Of a stretch of DNA of 64,000 nt, positions 32,251-40,949 are shown in pieces. This stretch comes from Dyadobacter psychrotolerans (GTDB taxonomy: Bacteria; Bacteroidota; Bacteroidia; Cytophagales; Spirosomataceae), in the NCBI RefSeq assembly GCF_004349265.1, contig NZ_SMFL01000001.1:866293-930292 (forward strand), read 5' to 3'. Position 1 is the first letter of the stretch; each line of letters begins with the position of its first letter. The translations under genes were made by a program, and so were the position numbers. Below the pieces are notes generated by a model. The model saw nothing but the letters and a program-made list of their open reading frames with translations, had not been told where the DNA came from and did no database searches.

Positions 32251-33360
32251 ATGAATTCCCGTCGTGATTTTCTTCAAAAAGTTTCATTAGGACTTGGAGT
32301 GACTGCTCTGTCGGGTTTGCCCGCGGCCGCTTCAGACTTTGCAAAAATACCAATGGCGGATAAACCATTACGTGTGGCGATGATGGGTTTGGGTGGTTAT
32401 GCCAATATTGTTGCAAAAGGAATGCAGGAATGTAAACTGGCAAAAATAACCGGCGTTATTTCCGGTACGCCTTCAAAAGTGGATACATGGAAACAGAAAT
32501 ACGGAATTCCTGACGGAAATGTTTACAATTACGACACGGTAAACCAGTTAAAAAATAATCCGGATATAGATCTGGTGTATGTTACAACACCCAATTCCCT
32601 GCACCATAAACATGTACTTCAAATCGCGGCGGCAGGCAAACATGTCATTTGTGAAAAGCCGGTAGCCGACAATGCCAAACAAGCGAGAGAAATGATTGCT
32701 GCCTGTGAAAAAGCGGGCGTGCGTTTTTATATTGGTTACCGGCTTCATTTTGAACCTCATACGCGTGAAGTAATCCGGATGCGCGAAGCGGGAGAATTTG
32801 GCAAAATTATGCACGTTAATAATTTTATGGGTTTCAAGATCGGGGATCCTACGCAATGGAGATTGAAAAAAGAATTGGCCGGTGGTGGAGCAATGATGGA
32901 TGTGGGCGTATATGCACTGAATGGTGCACGTTACAGCACTGGAGAAGAACCTGTTTGGGTGACTGCACAGGAAAGCAAAACAGATCCGGTTAAATTTAAA
33001 GACGTTGATGAAACGATCACTTTCCAACTCGGCTTTCCCAGTGGAATTATTGCCAATTGCGGCTGTACCTATAACTTCAACCATGGCGAAAGACTGCATT
33101 TAATGGGCGATAAAGGCTGGGCTGAAATGGTCCCGGCCTTTGGTTACGGGCCTATCCGGGGAAATACACATCTTGGCCCGATCAACCAACCCGACGTAAA
33201 TCATCAGGCTTACCAGATGGATGGAATTGCAGATTGCATTTTAAATAACAAGCCTGATCCAAATGTTACCGGACATGAAGGGCTTAAAGATATGATCGTC
33301 GTAGACGCAGTTTACGAATCGATCCGGAAGGGCGGTGCAAAGATTTTTATAAATAAATAA
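32251..33360 (+). CDS. Exported Gfo/Idh/MocA-family oxidoreductase
   Basis: A 369-aa protein whose N terminus MNSRRDFLQKVSLGLGVTALSG is a Tat-type signal (RRDFL), so it is exported folded with its cofactor. The Rossmann part reads RVAMMGLGGYANIV, the family motif ICEKPVADNAKQAREM, and the C-terminal domain GGGAMMDVGVYALNGARYSTGEEP. Periplasmic members act on sugars or glycosides with tightly bound NAD(P). It is a single gene, preceded by a terminator; DUF6624 and GH18 genes follow on the same strand. Confidence 0.87.
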   Translation: MNSRRDFLQKVSLGLGVTALSGLPAAASDFAKIPMADKPLRVAMMGLGGYANIVAKGMQECKLAKITGVISGTPSKVDTWKQKYGIPDGNVYNYDTVNQLKNNPDIDLVYVTTPNSLHHKHVLQIAAAGKHVICEKPVADNAKQAREMIAACEKAGVRFYIGYRLHFEPHTREVIRMREAGEFGKIMHVNNFMGFKIGDPTQWRLKKELAGGGAMMDVGVYALNGARYSTGEEPVWVTAQESKTDPVKFKDVDETITFQLGFPSGIIANCGCTYNFNHGERLHLMGDKGWAEMVPAFGYGPIRGNTHLGPINQPDVNHQAYQMDGIADCILNNKPDPNVTGHEGLKDMIVVDAVYESIRKGGAKIFINK

Positions 33361-33396
33361 CCTATATTCATTACCTAAATCAATCCCGATTTGCTG

Positions 33397-34080
33397 ATGA
33401 AGTTTGTCTTTACCTTAGCCCTTATTCTTACCGCAGGCTTTCAACTTGCTGCTCAAACAATTAATATCCCTTTAAAAAAGGAGTTAGATAGCATTTATGT
33501 ACTTGACCAAAAATATAGGGAATTACTCTCAATCGCTCAGAAACCAAAAGAAGCAGATTCCCTTGCGGCTGTTTACCATGTTCAGAAAGAGCGGTTATCT
33601 GACCATCTCTGGACGTTACAAACAGAAGTCGATGAATCCAATATAACCAGAATCGACGCGATTGTGAAACAATATGGATACCCCGGTGAATCACTGGTAG
33701 GCTCTCCTGCCAATGAAGCTGTATTTTACGTGATCCAGCATTCTGAAAAAATTGATCAGTATTTACCTGTTGTTGAGAAGGCAGCGAAGGAAAATCAATT
33801 GCCTTTTAGATTATTTGCAATGATGAAGGACCGTTCGCTTATGCAAAATGAAAAAGAGCAGATCTACGGAACGCAGGCGAGCGGATTTAGCGCCATCAAT
33901 AAAGCAACCGGAAAAGCAGAATGGACATGGATTATCTGGCCCATTATAGATCCTGTGAATGTAAACAAAAGACGAAAAGAAGCCGGTTTTGAACAGACAG
34001 TTGAAGAAAATGCTAAAAGATTGAATGTCGATTATAAGGTTTTGACCATTGAGGAAGTGAACAAGATGAAAGTGAGATAA
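33397..34080 (+). CDS. DUF6624 domain protein, exported
   Basis: A protein of 227 aa from ATG 33397 (MKFVFTLALILTAGFQLAAQ signal peptide); a TTG six bases upstream is less likely. The sequence LDSIYVLDQKYRELL, then ITRIDAIVKQYGYPGESLVGSPANEAVFYVIQHSE, LPVVEKAAKENQLPFRLFAMMKDRSLMQNEKEQIYGTQ fits DUF6624, a Bacteroidota family of unknown function often attached to lipoproteins. The GH18 gene starts 4 bases after its stop, so the two are co-transcribed. Confidence 0.75.
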   Translation: MKFVFTLALILTAGFQLAAQTINIPLKKELDSIYVLDQKYRELLSIAQKPKEADSLAAVYHVQKERLSDHLWTLQTEVDESNITRIDAIVKQYGYPGESLVGSPANEAVFYVIQHSEKIDQYLPVVEKAAKENQLPFRLFAMMKDRSLMQNEKEQIYGTQASGFSAINKATGKAEWTWIIWPIIDPVNVNKRRKEAGFEQTVEENAKRLNVDYKVLTIEEVNKMKVR

Positions 34081-34084
34081 CCCG

Positions 34085-35071
34085 ATGAAAAACTTTAAAT
34101 ATGTCCGGATCAGATTCTTCATTTTTGCCGTATTGATCATTTCAGGGTGCAGTAAAAAACCTTTGGCAATTATTGGTCAGGGAAGAACCTTCCGCGTTAT
34201 CGGCTATTTACCCCGCCAGCAAAACCTGCTTTTGGGCGCCAATTCCATTGATTATTCTAAAATTACCCATTTGAATATTGCCTTTATCAATCCGGATTCA
34301 ACCGGAAAACTAATAGGTATTGAAAATCTGAAAGCGGCAGCAGAAATTGCTCATTCCAAAAAAGTAAAAATAATGGCTTCCATTGGCGGCGGAAGCGCAC
34401 CTGCCTATTATCCGGCGTTTTTAGTCGGTGAAAAACAAGTCAAATTGATAGCTGATTTAGTAAGATTGGCCGTTGATAGCGATCTGGATGGAATTGATGT
34501 CGATCTGGAAGGCGGATTAATTGATGCTAATTATGAACAGTTTGTCGTTAATCTGGCAGCAGCATTAAAACAAAAAAATAAAATGATAACCGCAGCCATT
34601 GCGACCGTTTACAAAGACCAGTTTACCGATAAAGCTTTAAAGCAGTTTGACTTCGTAAATATCATGTCCTATGACAAAACCGGCCCCTGGAACCCAGCCA
34701 GAAGCGGCCAGCATGCACCCTACAAAATGGCGGTATCTGACCTGGATTATTGGACAAATATCCGTGGAATTGCAAAAGAAAAATTAAGTCTCGGTGTACC
34801 GTTTTATGGATATGGTTTTGGCGGCACTGCTCCGGAAAGTATTTCCTGGAAAGAGGTTCTGCGAAATTATCCGTCTGGTGTTCAGTCAGATGAATTAACT
34901 TTAAACGGTGGAATCATTTACTACAATGGCATTCCTACCATCAGAAAAAAGGCGGTACTTGCAGCTGAACAAGCAGGCGGTATCATGATCTGGCAATTGC
35001 TGCATGATACAACCGGGGCACAATCGCTGCTCAATAATATTGATGAAGTAGTAAAATCCAAAACCAGGTAA
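34085..35071 (+). CDS. GH18 family lipoprotein (chitinase-like)
   Basis: A 328-aa protein with a lipobox (ISGC, C22) after a hydrophobic segment, so a lipoprotein. The GH18 barrel is clear: KITHLNIAFINPDSTG, KVKIMASIGGGSAPAYY, and the catalytic DLDGIDVDLEGG (DxxDxDxE, residues of about 132-141), then FVNIMSYDKTGPWNP and GGIMIWQLLHDT. GH18 enzymes use the glutamate with substrate assistance to cut N-acetyl-hexosamine glycans such as chitin; single-domain members of this size may act on peptidoglycan or N-glycan. It follows the DUF6624 gene by 4 bases. Confidence 0.88.
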   Translation: MKNFKYVRIRFFIFAVLIISGCSKKPLAIIGQGRTFRVIGYLPRQQNLLLGANSIDYSKITHLNIAFINPDSTGKLIGIENLKAAAEIAHSKKVKIMASIGGGSAPAYYPAFLVGEKQVKLIADLVRLAVDSDLDGIDVDLEGGLIDANYEQFVVNLAAALKQKNKMITAAIATVYKDQFTDKALKQFDFVNIMSYDKTGPWNPARSGQHAPYKMAVSDLDYWTNIRGIAKEKLSLGVPFYGYGFGGTAPESISWKEVLRNYPSGVQSDELTLNGGIIYYNGIPTIRKKAVLAAEQAGGIMIWQLLHDTTGAQSLLNNIDEVVKSKTR

Positions 35072-35077
35072 CAGACC

Positions 35078-35761
35078 ATGTTCAAATATTTTCTGATACC
35101 TGCCTTTCTACTTTTTACAAACTCATCTACATATTCCCAAAAAGTAAACTTATCGCTGGTCAGTCCGAGGGAATTAAGAGGACGTAAAGCCGTTTTGCTG
35201 ACCCGCGAAAAAGGTTTCGCCGCAATCGTGCATTCCGTAAAGCTGGGTTCGGATACCATTCATCTTGACCTTGCTCAGGACCTTTTACCCGATTTGTATC
35301 AACTCCACGTTTCCCAGGTCAGCGGATCGCTGTTTTTCTTTCTTGAATCAGGCACACAGATAAAACTGGATACCGTTGATCTTTCGCAATCTGTAGTAAC
35401 AAAATCGGGAAGCAACCCTGACTGGCAGTTATTCAGTGAAAGAATTCAGATGCCTTCGGATAAAAGACTCAAAGTTTTCTCTGTCGGGGAAAAAGAAGCA
35501 CGTAGAAAAAACGACACAGACAGCCTGAATTACTGGGTTGAAAAACAGCTGGCAGAAAAACAGGATTTGATGAACAAAACCGGTGAGTTTATATCTGCAC
35601 ATCCGGCATCTTATGTCAGTTTGTATTTACTAAAAGCCAACTGGTTCGCATTTCAGGACAAAGGGATGTTCGAAAAACTGGATATATCCATGGCCGGGCA
35701 CCGGAATTACAGGTTGCTGAAAGGACGAAGAAGGGGAATTGCGGCTACAAACGGGAAGTGA
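35078..35761 (+). CDS. DUF4369-like exported protein lacking a thioredoxin domain
   Basis: A 227-aa exported protein: signal peptide MFKYFLIPAFLLFTNSSTYSQ and a domain resembling DUF4369, the N-terminal part of TlpA-type disulfide reductases of Bacteroidota (KAVLLTREKGFAAIVHSVKL, DLYQLHVSQVSGSLFFFLESGTQIKLDT). Those proteins are usually of about 350 aa with a C-terminal thioredoxin fold; here the chain stops at LKGRRRGIAATNGK with no CxxC. A frameshift near 35730 or a true short form is possible; I could not find a thioredoxin remnant downstream. It follows the GH18 gene by 6 bases. Confidence 0.55.
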   Translation: MFKYFLIPAFLLFTNSSTYSQKVNLSLVSPRELRGRKAVLLTREKGFAAIVHSVKLGSDTIHLDLAQDLLPDLYQLHVSQVSGSLFFFLESGTQIKLDTVDLSQSVVTKSGSNPDWQLFSERIQMPSDKRLKVFSVGEKEARRKNDTDSLNYWVEKQLAEKQDLMNKTGEFISAHPASYVSLYLLKANWFAFQDKGMFEKLDISMAGHRNYRLLKGRRRGIAATNGK

Positions 35762-35866
35762 AACATTTTGGAAAATTTTGCTGTTTTGTCCGGTTTATGC
35801 TTGCAATAGTGTCTTGTATATATTCAAAAACATTCACTTGTTAAAGATAACCTCGTCAATAAAAAC

Positions 35867-36655
35867 ATGAAAAAAAATCCAGAAGTCAACAACTACATTT
35901 CTGGTTTCCCAAAAGAAACACAGGATAAACTGGAAGAGCTTCGCGCCGTTATAAGCAAAGCCGCACCTGACGCAGAAGAAGTAATCAATTATGCAATGCC
36001 CACTTTCACTCTGCAAGGTAATCTGGTACATTTTGCAGGTTATAAAAATCACATAGGGTTTTATCCGGCTCCATCAGGAATTAAGATTTTTAAGGAAGAA
36101 CTATCTATTTATAAAAATGCAAAAGGCTCGGTGCAATTCCCATTGGATCAGCCGATTCCTGTGGATTTGGTTAGTAGAATTGTAAAATTCAGGGTGGATG
36201 AAAATATTGAAATAGCACAATCAAAAGTTAAAAAGAAGATTCCTGCGAAGTCATCAAAGTTATCTGACGAGGACCAGGTTTCAGCACACATTCAAAAGCT
36301 GGATCCGAAAATAGCAGAAACAGTTGAATATATCAGAAAGGTTATTCTATCAGCGGATAAGGAAATCGCAGAACAAATTAAGTGGAACAGTCCGAGTTTT
36401 TATTACACCGGTGAAATGAAACCTTTCGATCCGAAGGAATACAAAAGAGACATCGTGGTTTTAAACCTCAACAAAGGAAAAATCCTGCTGGTGTTTCCAT
36501 CGGGGGCGAAAGTAAATGATAAATCAGGTTTTTTAGAAGGAGATTACAAAGATGGCCGGCGGCTAGTTCATTTTAAAGACATTGATGACGTTAAATCAAA
36601 AGAGAAAAATCTGCAACAGGTGATTAAGGAGTGGATTGCCGGTGTAGAAAAATGA
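35867..36655 (+). CDS. Protein with two DUF1801 domains
   Basis: A 262-aa cytoplasmic protein with two copies of the DUF1801/YdhG-like domain. The first (residues 1-115) has INYAMPTFTLQGNLVHFAGYKNHIGFYPAPSG; the second (130-262) has QIKWNSPSFYYTGE and IVVLNLNKGKILLVFPSGAK. The KK-rich linker IAQSKVKKKIPAKSSK joins them. Single-domain members are widespread and of unknown function, related to the frataxin-like YdhG fold. The tandem form is notable. It is a single gene with no close neighbours on either side. Confidence 0.8.
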   Translation: MKKNPEVNNYISGFPKETQDKLEELRAVISKAAPDAEEVINYAMPTFTLQGNLVHFAGYKNHIGFYPAPSGIKIFKEELSIYKNAKGSVQFPLDQPIPVDLVSRIVKFRVDENIEIAQSKVKKKIPAKSSKLSDEDQVSAHIQKLDPKIAETVEYIRKVILSADKEIAEQIKWNSPSFYYTGEMKPFDPKEYKRDIVVLNLNKGKILLVFPSGAKVNDKSGFLEGDYKDGRRLVHFKDIDDVKSKEKNLQQVIKEWIAGVEK

Positions 36656-36793
36656 AACCAACCAGAATGATTCCGGTAATAATGTTTCATTAACCAATAA
36701 ATGCAAAAGGCAATGGTTTATTCTTTCCCTTCACCAGTAATAAACGCATCCTGGCAGGCTTTTTAAGTCATCTTCAATACAGGAATATAACTC

Positions 36794-37714
36794 ATGCCAA
36801 AAACAACCAGAAGTTTAGTTATTAAAATTGTAGCAGCGGTATTTTTCTCGCCGCTTTTACTGAAAGCACAAATTATGGATTCAAAGTCAATAGTAGCACC
36901 TGGTGCCCAGGTCGAAAAACTTGGAGAAGGGTATAAATTTACAGAAGGCCCTGTGGCAGATAAACAGGGAAATGTTTTCTTCACCGACCAACCTAACAAC
37001 ACAATCATTCGCTGGGATGCTGAAACGGGTAAGTTCAGTACATTTTCTGACAAAGCCGGAAGATCCAACGGTATGTATTTTGATGCAAAAGACAACCTTG
37101 TAACCTGCGCCGATGAAGATAATCAGATATGGTCATTTGATAAAAACGGCAAAGCGACTGTGCTTGTAAAAGACTATGACAACAAGCTGTTAAATGGTCC
37201 CAATGACCTTTGGATTGACAAAAAAGGCGGTATTTACATGACTGACCCGTTGTACAAAAGAGACTATTGGAAACGTGATCCGGCTATGCAACAGGACGGC
37301 GAACATGTTTATTACCTTAGCCCGGACCATAAAAAACTCGTTCGTGTTGATGATAAGCTAAAAAAACCCAATGGTATAATTGGCACAAAGGATGGCAAAA
37401 AACTCTACGTTGCAGATATCGGAGCTAACAAAACGTTTGTTTACCATATTTCAAAAGATGGCTCACTGACGAATAAAACGCTTTTTGTGTCAAAAGGCTC
37501 AGACGGAATGATTTTGGACGAAGAAGGGAATTTGTACCTCACCGGCGACGGCGTAACTGTTTTCGATAAAACCGGAGAAAAAATCGCACATTTCCCCGTA
37601 CATAAAGGCTGGACCGCAAATGTTTGTTTCGGCGGCAAAAACCGTGACCTGCTTTTTATCACGGCTGAAAGAGCTGTTTATGGTCTAAAAATGAAAGTGA
37701 AAGGAGTTAAGTAG
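36794..37714 (+). CDS. SMP-30/gluconolactonase-family protein, exported
   Basis: A 306-aa exported six-bladed propeller: signal peptide MPKTTRSLVIKIVAAVFFSPLLLKAQ, then EKLGEGYKFTEGPVADKQGNVFFTDQPNNTIIRWD (metal-binding glutamate in FTEGPV), SNGMYFDAKDNLVTC, LLNGPNDLWIDKKGGIYMTDPLY (the NGPND motif) and KPNGIIGTKDGKKLYVAD. Family members hydrolyse sugar lactones with a divalent metal. Periplasmic lactonases often partner with sugar dehydrogenases such as the exported Gfo/Idh protein at 32251, though they are not in one operon. Confidence 0.88.
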   Translation: MPKTTRSLVIKIVAAVFFSPLLLKAQIMDSKSIVAPGAQVEKLGEGYKFTEGPVADKQGNVFFTDQPNNTIIRWDAETGKFSTFSDKAGRSNGMYFDAKDNLVTCADEDNQIWSFDKNGKATVLVKDYDNKLLNGPNDLWIDKKGGIYMTDPLYKRDYWKRDPAMQQDGEHVYYLSPDHKKLVRVDDKLKKPNGIIGTKDGKKLYVADIGANKTFVYHISKDGSLTNKTLFVSKGSDGMILDEEGNLYLTGDGVTVFDKTGEKIAHFPVHKGWTANVCFGGKNRDLLFITAERAVYGLKMKVKGVK

Positions 37715-37885
37715 CTGTTCCACAAAAAGCAAAATCGAGTTAAGTAAACCGGGCAAACGGGTGCGATTCAATACCGTTTATCCGGTTAAGCAACCGTTAA
37801 ATCATTTTAGAGGAAATTTTCATTTTTCATTCCAACTTTTTGATTTTGTTTGGTTTCCTGCTAAATATAAATCAACCAGTTAGCC

Positions 37886-38650
37886 ATGAAAAATAAATTC
37901 ACAAATTTATCTTTTGCCGGAAAGACTGTTCTTTTCGGTCTTTTTATCTCTGTTTTTTCCTGCCGTACTGCCGAACTTGCGGTAAACAATGACCTCAAAA
38001 ACGAAACTGAAACCTACGCCGTTAAAGGCAGACAGGGTTTTCAGGTTGGGCAGGTACTTTCATTTGGAGATTTCAAAACCAGCAAGGTGAAACGAGGCTG
38101 GACCTCCGGTTACTCCATTCCCTTCATTGTGAATTTTCAGGGAGCAAAAGAAAAACTGAGTTTTCAGCAATTTTCAGCTAATGGAAGCTCAGCCGAAGTT
38201 GCACTTGTAAGCCGGTTTAACGAAACGGAATACGAACCGATCAAAAACTATTTCTCGGTTTCGCTGAAATACAGAAATTACTTCGCAGGATCCGTAAAAC
38301 CAGCCGGAGACAACGCTGTCTGGGATTTTATTGTCCACAATGTTGATGGCAACAGCCGCAGTCTGAAAAATAATTCTACCGTTGGTTTTGTACGTAACAA
38401 CAATATCAAAATCGATATCTCAGGCATTCGCGAACTGGAAGGATCGCCGTCGCTGGTAACGCTGGGTAATGTGTATGGTTATGAATTCGTGCTGAATGGC
38501 AAAGTTATCGGTGCGGTTTCAACGGTTAACAATGGGAAGGTCTGGTTCAAAAAAGATCTTGATGTAGATTTAAAACTTGTCCTTGCAAGCATTTCGTCAG
38601 GATTGATGTTAAGAAACAGCGTGGAGGAAAATGCTTTGAGCATGCAGTAA
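37886..38650 (+). CDS. Exported protein, unknown function
   Basis: A 254-aa protein with an N-terminal signal MKNKFTNLSFAGKTVLFGLFISVFSC; the cysteine at the end gives a possible lipobox (SVFSC). The mature sequence is beta-rich (RNYFAGSVKPAGDNAVWDFIV, NVYGYEFVLNGKVIGAVST) and shows no enzyme motif. It is short of known Bacteroidota domains that I can name. It stands alone between the SMP-30 gene and the M3 peptidase gene. Confidence 0.6.
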   Translation: MKNKFTNLSFAGKTVLFGLFISVFSCRTAELAVNNDLKNETETYAVKGRQGFQVGQVLSFGDFKTSKVKRGWTSGYSIPFIVNFQGAKEKLSFQQFSANGSSAEVALVSRFNETEYEPIKNYFSVSLKYRNYFAGSVKPAGDNAVWDFIVHNVDGNSRSLKNNSTVGFVRNNNIKIDISGIRELEGSPSLVTLGNVYGYEFVLNGKVIGAVSTVNNGKVWFKKDLDVDLKLVLASISSGLMLRNSVEENALSMQ

Positions 38651-38744
38651 GCAACAGGTTTTGTAGCTGGTCGTTCAAATGGTAAATTGCAATCCGAAGT
38701 ACAAACCGTATTTCAATTTATCAGTTTAAATTTGAATTACCAGC

Positions 38745-40826
38745 ATGACAGCATCCGATAATGGCGCATTTGAAGCGTCAGACATACATAATCCATTTTT
38801 CATCACCGACCACACCATTCCTTTTCAGGTTCCTCCGTTTGAAAAAATCAAACCTGAACATTTTATGCCGGCATTTTTGCAGGGAATGAAAGAAGAGGAA
38901 GATAAAATAAAGGCTATTTATACACAGGAAGCTTCTCCGACTTTTGAAAATACCATTGAAGCACTGGAAAAAAGTGGTGAATTACTCAAACGGGTAAGCA
39001 CCGTTTTTTTTAATCTGAGCTCTGCCAATACGTCAACAGAAATTGAAAAGATAGCGCCTGAAATTGCTCCACAGTTATCCCATCACGGTGATGACATTTA
39101 TCTCAATGCTGCTCTTTTTGAACGGGTAAAATTTCTTCAGGACGAACAACATCCGGATTTAAGTGCCGAACAGGTGCAGTTGCTGGATAAAACGTATAAA
39201 GCTTTTGTAAGAAGCGGCGCAAATCTGGATGATTCCCAACAGGCCAGAACACGTGAAATCAATAAAGAACTATCCGTTTTAACCGTAAAATTCGGACAGA
39301 ATCTGCTGGCAGAAACCAATAAATTCGAACTCATTGTTACGGATCAAAATGATCTGGCAGGCCTCCCCGATTCGCTCCTTGCCGCTGCGGCACGATCTGC
39401 GGAAAATGCAGGACAACCGGGATCCTGGAAGTTCACACTGCACAACCCAAGTGTGATGCCCTTTTTACAGTATGCTGAAAACCGGCAGCTTCGTAAACAA
39501 ATGTATGAGGCGTACATCAACCGCTGCAATTATGGCGATGAGTTTGACAACAAAAATATTGTTCATAAAATCACTTCTTTAAGGGCAGAAAAGGCAGGTT
39601 TGCTCGGCTACAAATCACATGCAGATTATGTGTTGGAAGAAAGCATGGCCAAAACACCGGACAAGGTTTTTAAACTGCTGAATGATCTTTGGATACCGGC
39701 ATTGTTGGTTGCAAAACAAGAGTCTTACGAGATGCAGGAAGTGATGAACAGGGAAGGCGAAAAAGGCAGACTTGAAGCGTGGGACTGGGCTTTTTTCGCA
39801 GATAAGGTGAGAAAAGAAAAATACAATTATCATGCAGAAGAGTTAAAGCCATACTTCAAACTTGAAAATGCGCGCAATGGGATTTTTAGCGTTGCAGGAA
39901 ACCTTTACGGATTAACATTTACCGAAATTACAGACATACCTAAATACCATGAGGATGTTATTGTGTATGAAGTAAATGAGGCCGATGGGACACATGTTGG
40001 CGTGTTATACATGGATTTTTTCACAAGAGAATCAAAACGCGGCGGCGCCTGGATGACGTCATATCGCAGACAGTCTAAAAAAGACGATTTGCGTATTTCA
40101 CCCATTATTTCTATTGTTTGCAATTATGCCAAACCCGCTGCCGGTCAGTCGGCATTACTGACTCCGGATGAAGTAGAGACACTTTTTCACGAATTCGGCC
40201 ACGCGCTGCATGGTTTGTTATCTAACGTAAAGTACGAGTCGCTTTCCGGAACTTCTGTCCCCCGGGATTTCGTAGAATTGCCGTCGCAAATTATGGAGCA
40301 TTGGGCATTCGAGCCGGAAGTTATCCGGAACTATGCTTTGCATGATCAAACAAGCGAAGTCATTCCCGACCAATTAATTAAAAAAATGAAAAGTGCTTCC
40401 AAATTTAACCAGGGCTTTTCCACGGTTGAATATCTGGCCGCTTCATTTTTAGACATGGGTTATCATACCCTTACCTCAGGTGAAAGCGTTGATGTGTCTG
40501 TTTTTGAAAAAGAACAAATGGATAACCTGGAGCTGATCGACCAGATTTCGCCCCGATACCGCAGCACCTATTTTCAGCATGTATTTTCAGGCGGATACTC
40601 TGCTGGTTATTACAGCTATATCTGGTCGGAAGTATTGGATAGTGATGCGTATGCAGCTTTTAAAGAAGCGGGAAGTATATTCGATCCGGTTGTCTCCACT
40701 TCGTTCAGAAAAAATATTCTTGAAAAAGGCGGAACAGTCGATCCGATGACGTTATACAAATCCTTTCGGGGCAGGGAACCGGACGTGAAATTTTTGTTGG
40801 AAAACCGTGGATTAGATAAGGTTTGA
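38745..40826 (+). CDS. M3-family metallopeptidase (peptidyl-dipeptidase Dcp type)
   Basis: A 693-aa protein with the zinc motif HEFGH (482-486) in ETLFHEFGHALHGLLS, followed by the glutamate ligand region FVELPSQIMEHW and the YSAGYYSYIWSEVLDSDAY segment typical of the oligopeptidase A/Dcp clade. The N-terminal helical part begins FENTIEALEKSGELL. No signal peptide is visible, so it acts in the cytoplasm on short peptides. The length is usual for Dcp. It is a single gene with a terminator behind it; a TAAATTTG box lies at 38727-38734. Confidence 0.93.
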   Translation: MTASDNGAFEASDIHNPFFITDHTIPFQVPPFEKIKPEHFMPAFLQGMKEEEDKIKAIYTQEASPTFENTIEALEKSGELLKRVSTVFFNLSSANTSTEIEKIAPEIAPQLSHHGDDIYLNAALFERVKFLQDEQHPDLSAEQVQLLDKTYKAFVRSGANLDDSQQARTREINKELSVLTVKFGQNLLAETNKFELIVTDQNDLAGLPDSLLAAAARSAENAGQPGSWKFTLHNPSVMPFLQYAENRQLRKQMYEAYINRCNYGDEFDNKNIVHKITSLRAEKAGLLGYKSHADYVLEESMAKTPDKVFKLLNDLWIPALLVAKQESYEMQEVMNREGEKGRLEAWDWAFFADKVRKEKYNYHAEELKPYFKLENARNGIFSVAGNLYGLTFTEITDIPKYHEDVIVYEVNEADGTHVGVLYMDFFTRESKRGGAWMTSYRRQSKKDDLRISPIISIVCNYAKPAAGQSALLTPDEVETLFHEFGHALHGLLSNVKYESLSGTSVPRDFVELPSQIMEHWAFEPEVIRNYALHDQTSEVIPDQLIKKMKSASKFNQGFSTVEYLAASFLDMGYHTLTSGESVDVSVFEKEQMDNLELIDQISPRYRSTYFQHVFSGGYSAGYYSYIWSEVLDSDAYAAFKEAGSIFDPVVSTSFRKNILEKGGTVDPMTLYKSFRGREPDVKFLLENRGLDKV

Positions 40827-40829
40827 TTT

Positions 40830-40866
40830 TGATATGGGCCGTGGACTAATGTTTACGGCCCTATCA
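40830..40866 (+). terminator. Terminator of the M3 peptidase gene
   Basis: TGATATGGGCCGT pairs with ACGGCCCTATCA (one bulge), with T residues following. Confidence 0.65.
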
Positions 40867-40949
40867 TTTGTATAAAATCACTAACAGTTTCACCTCATAT
40901 ACTTATTGGCCCCTCTTAATCGTTAAACCCGGAGCACATAACAGAACAC

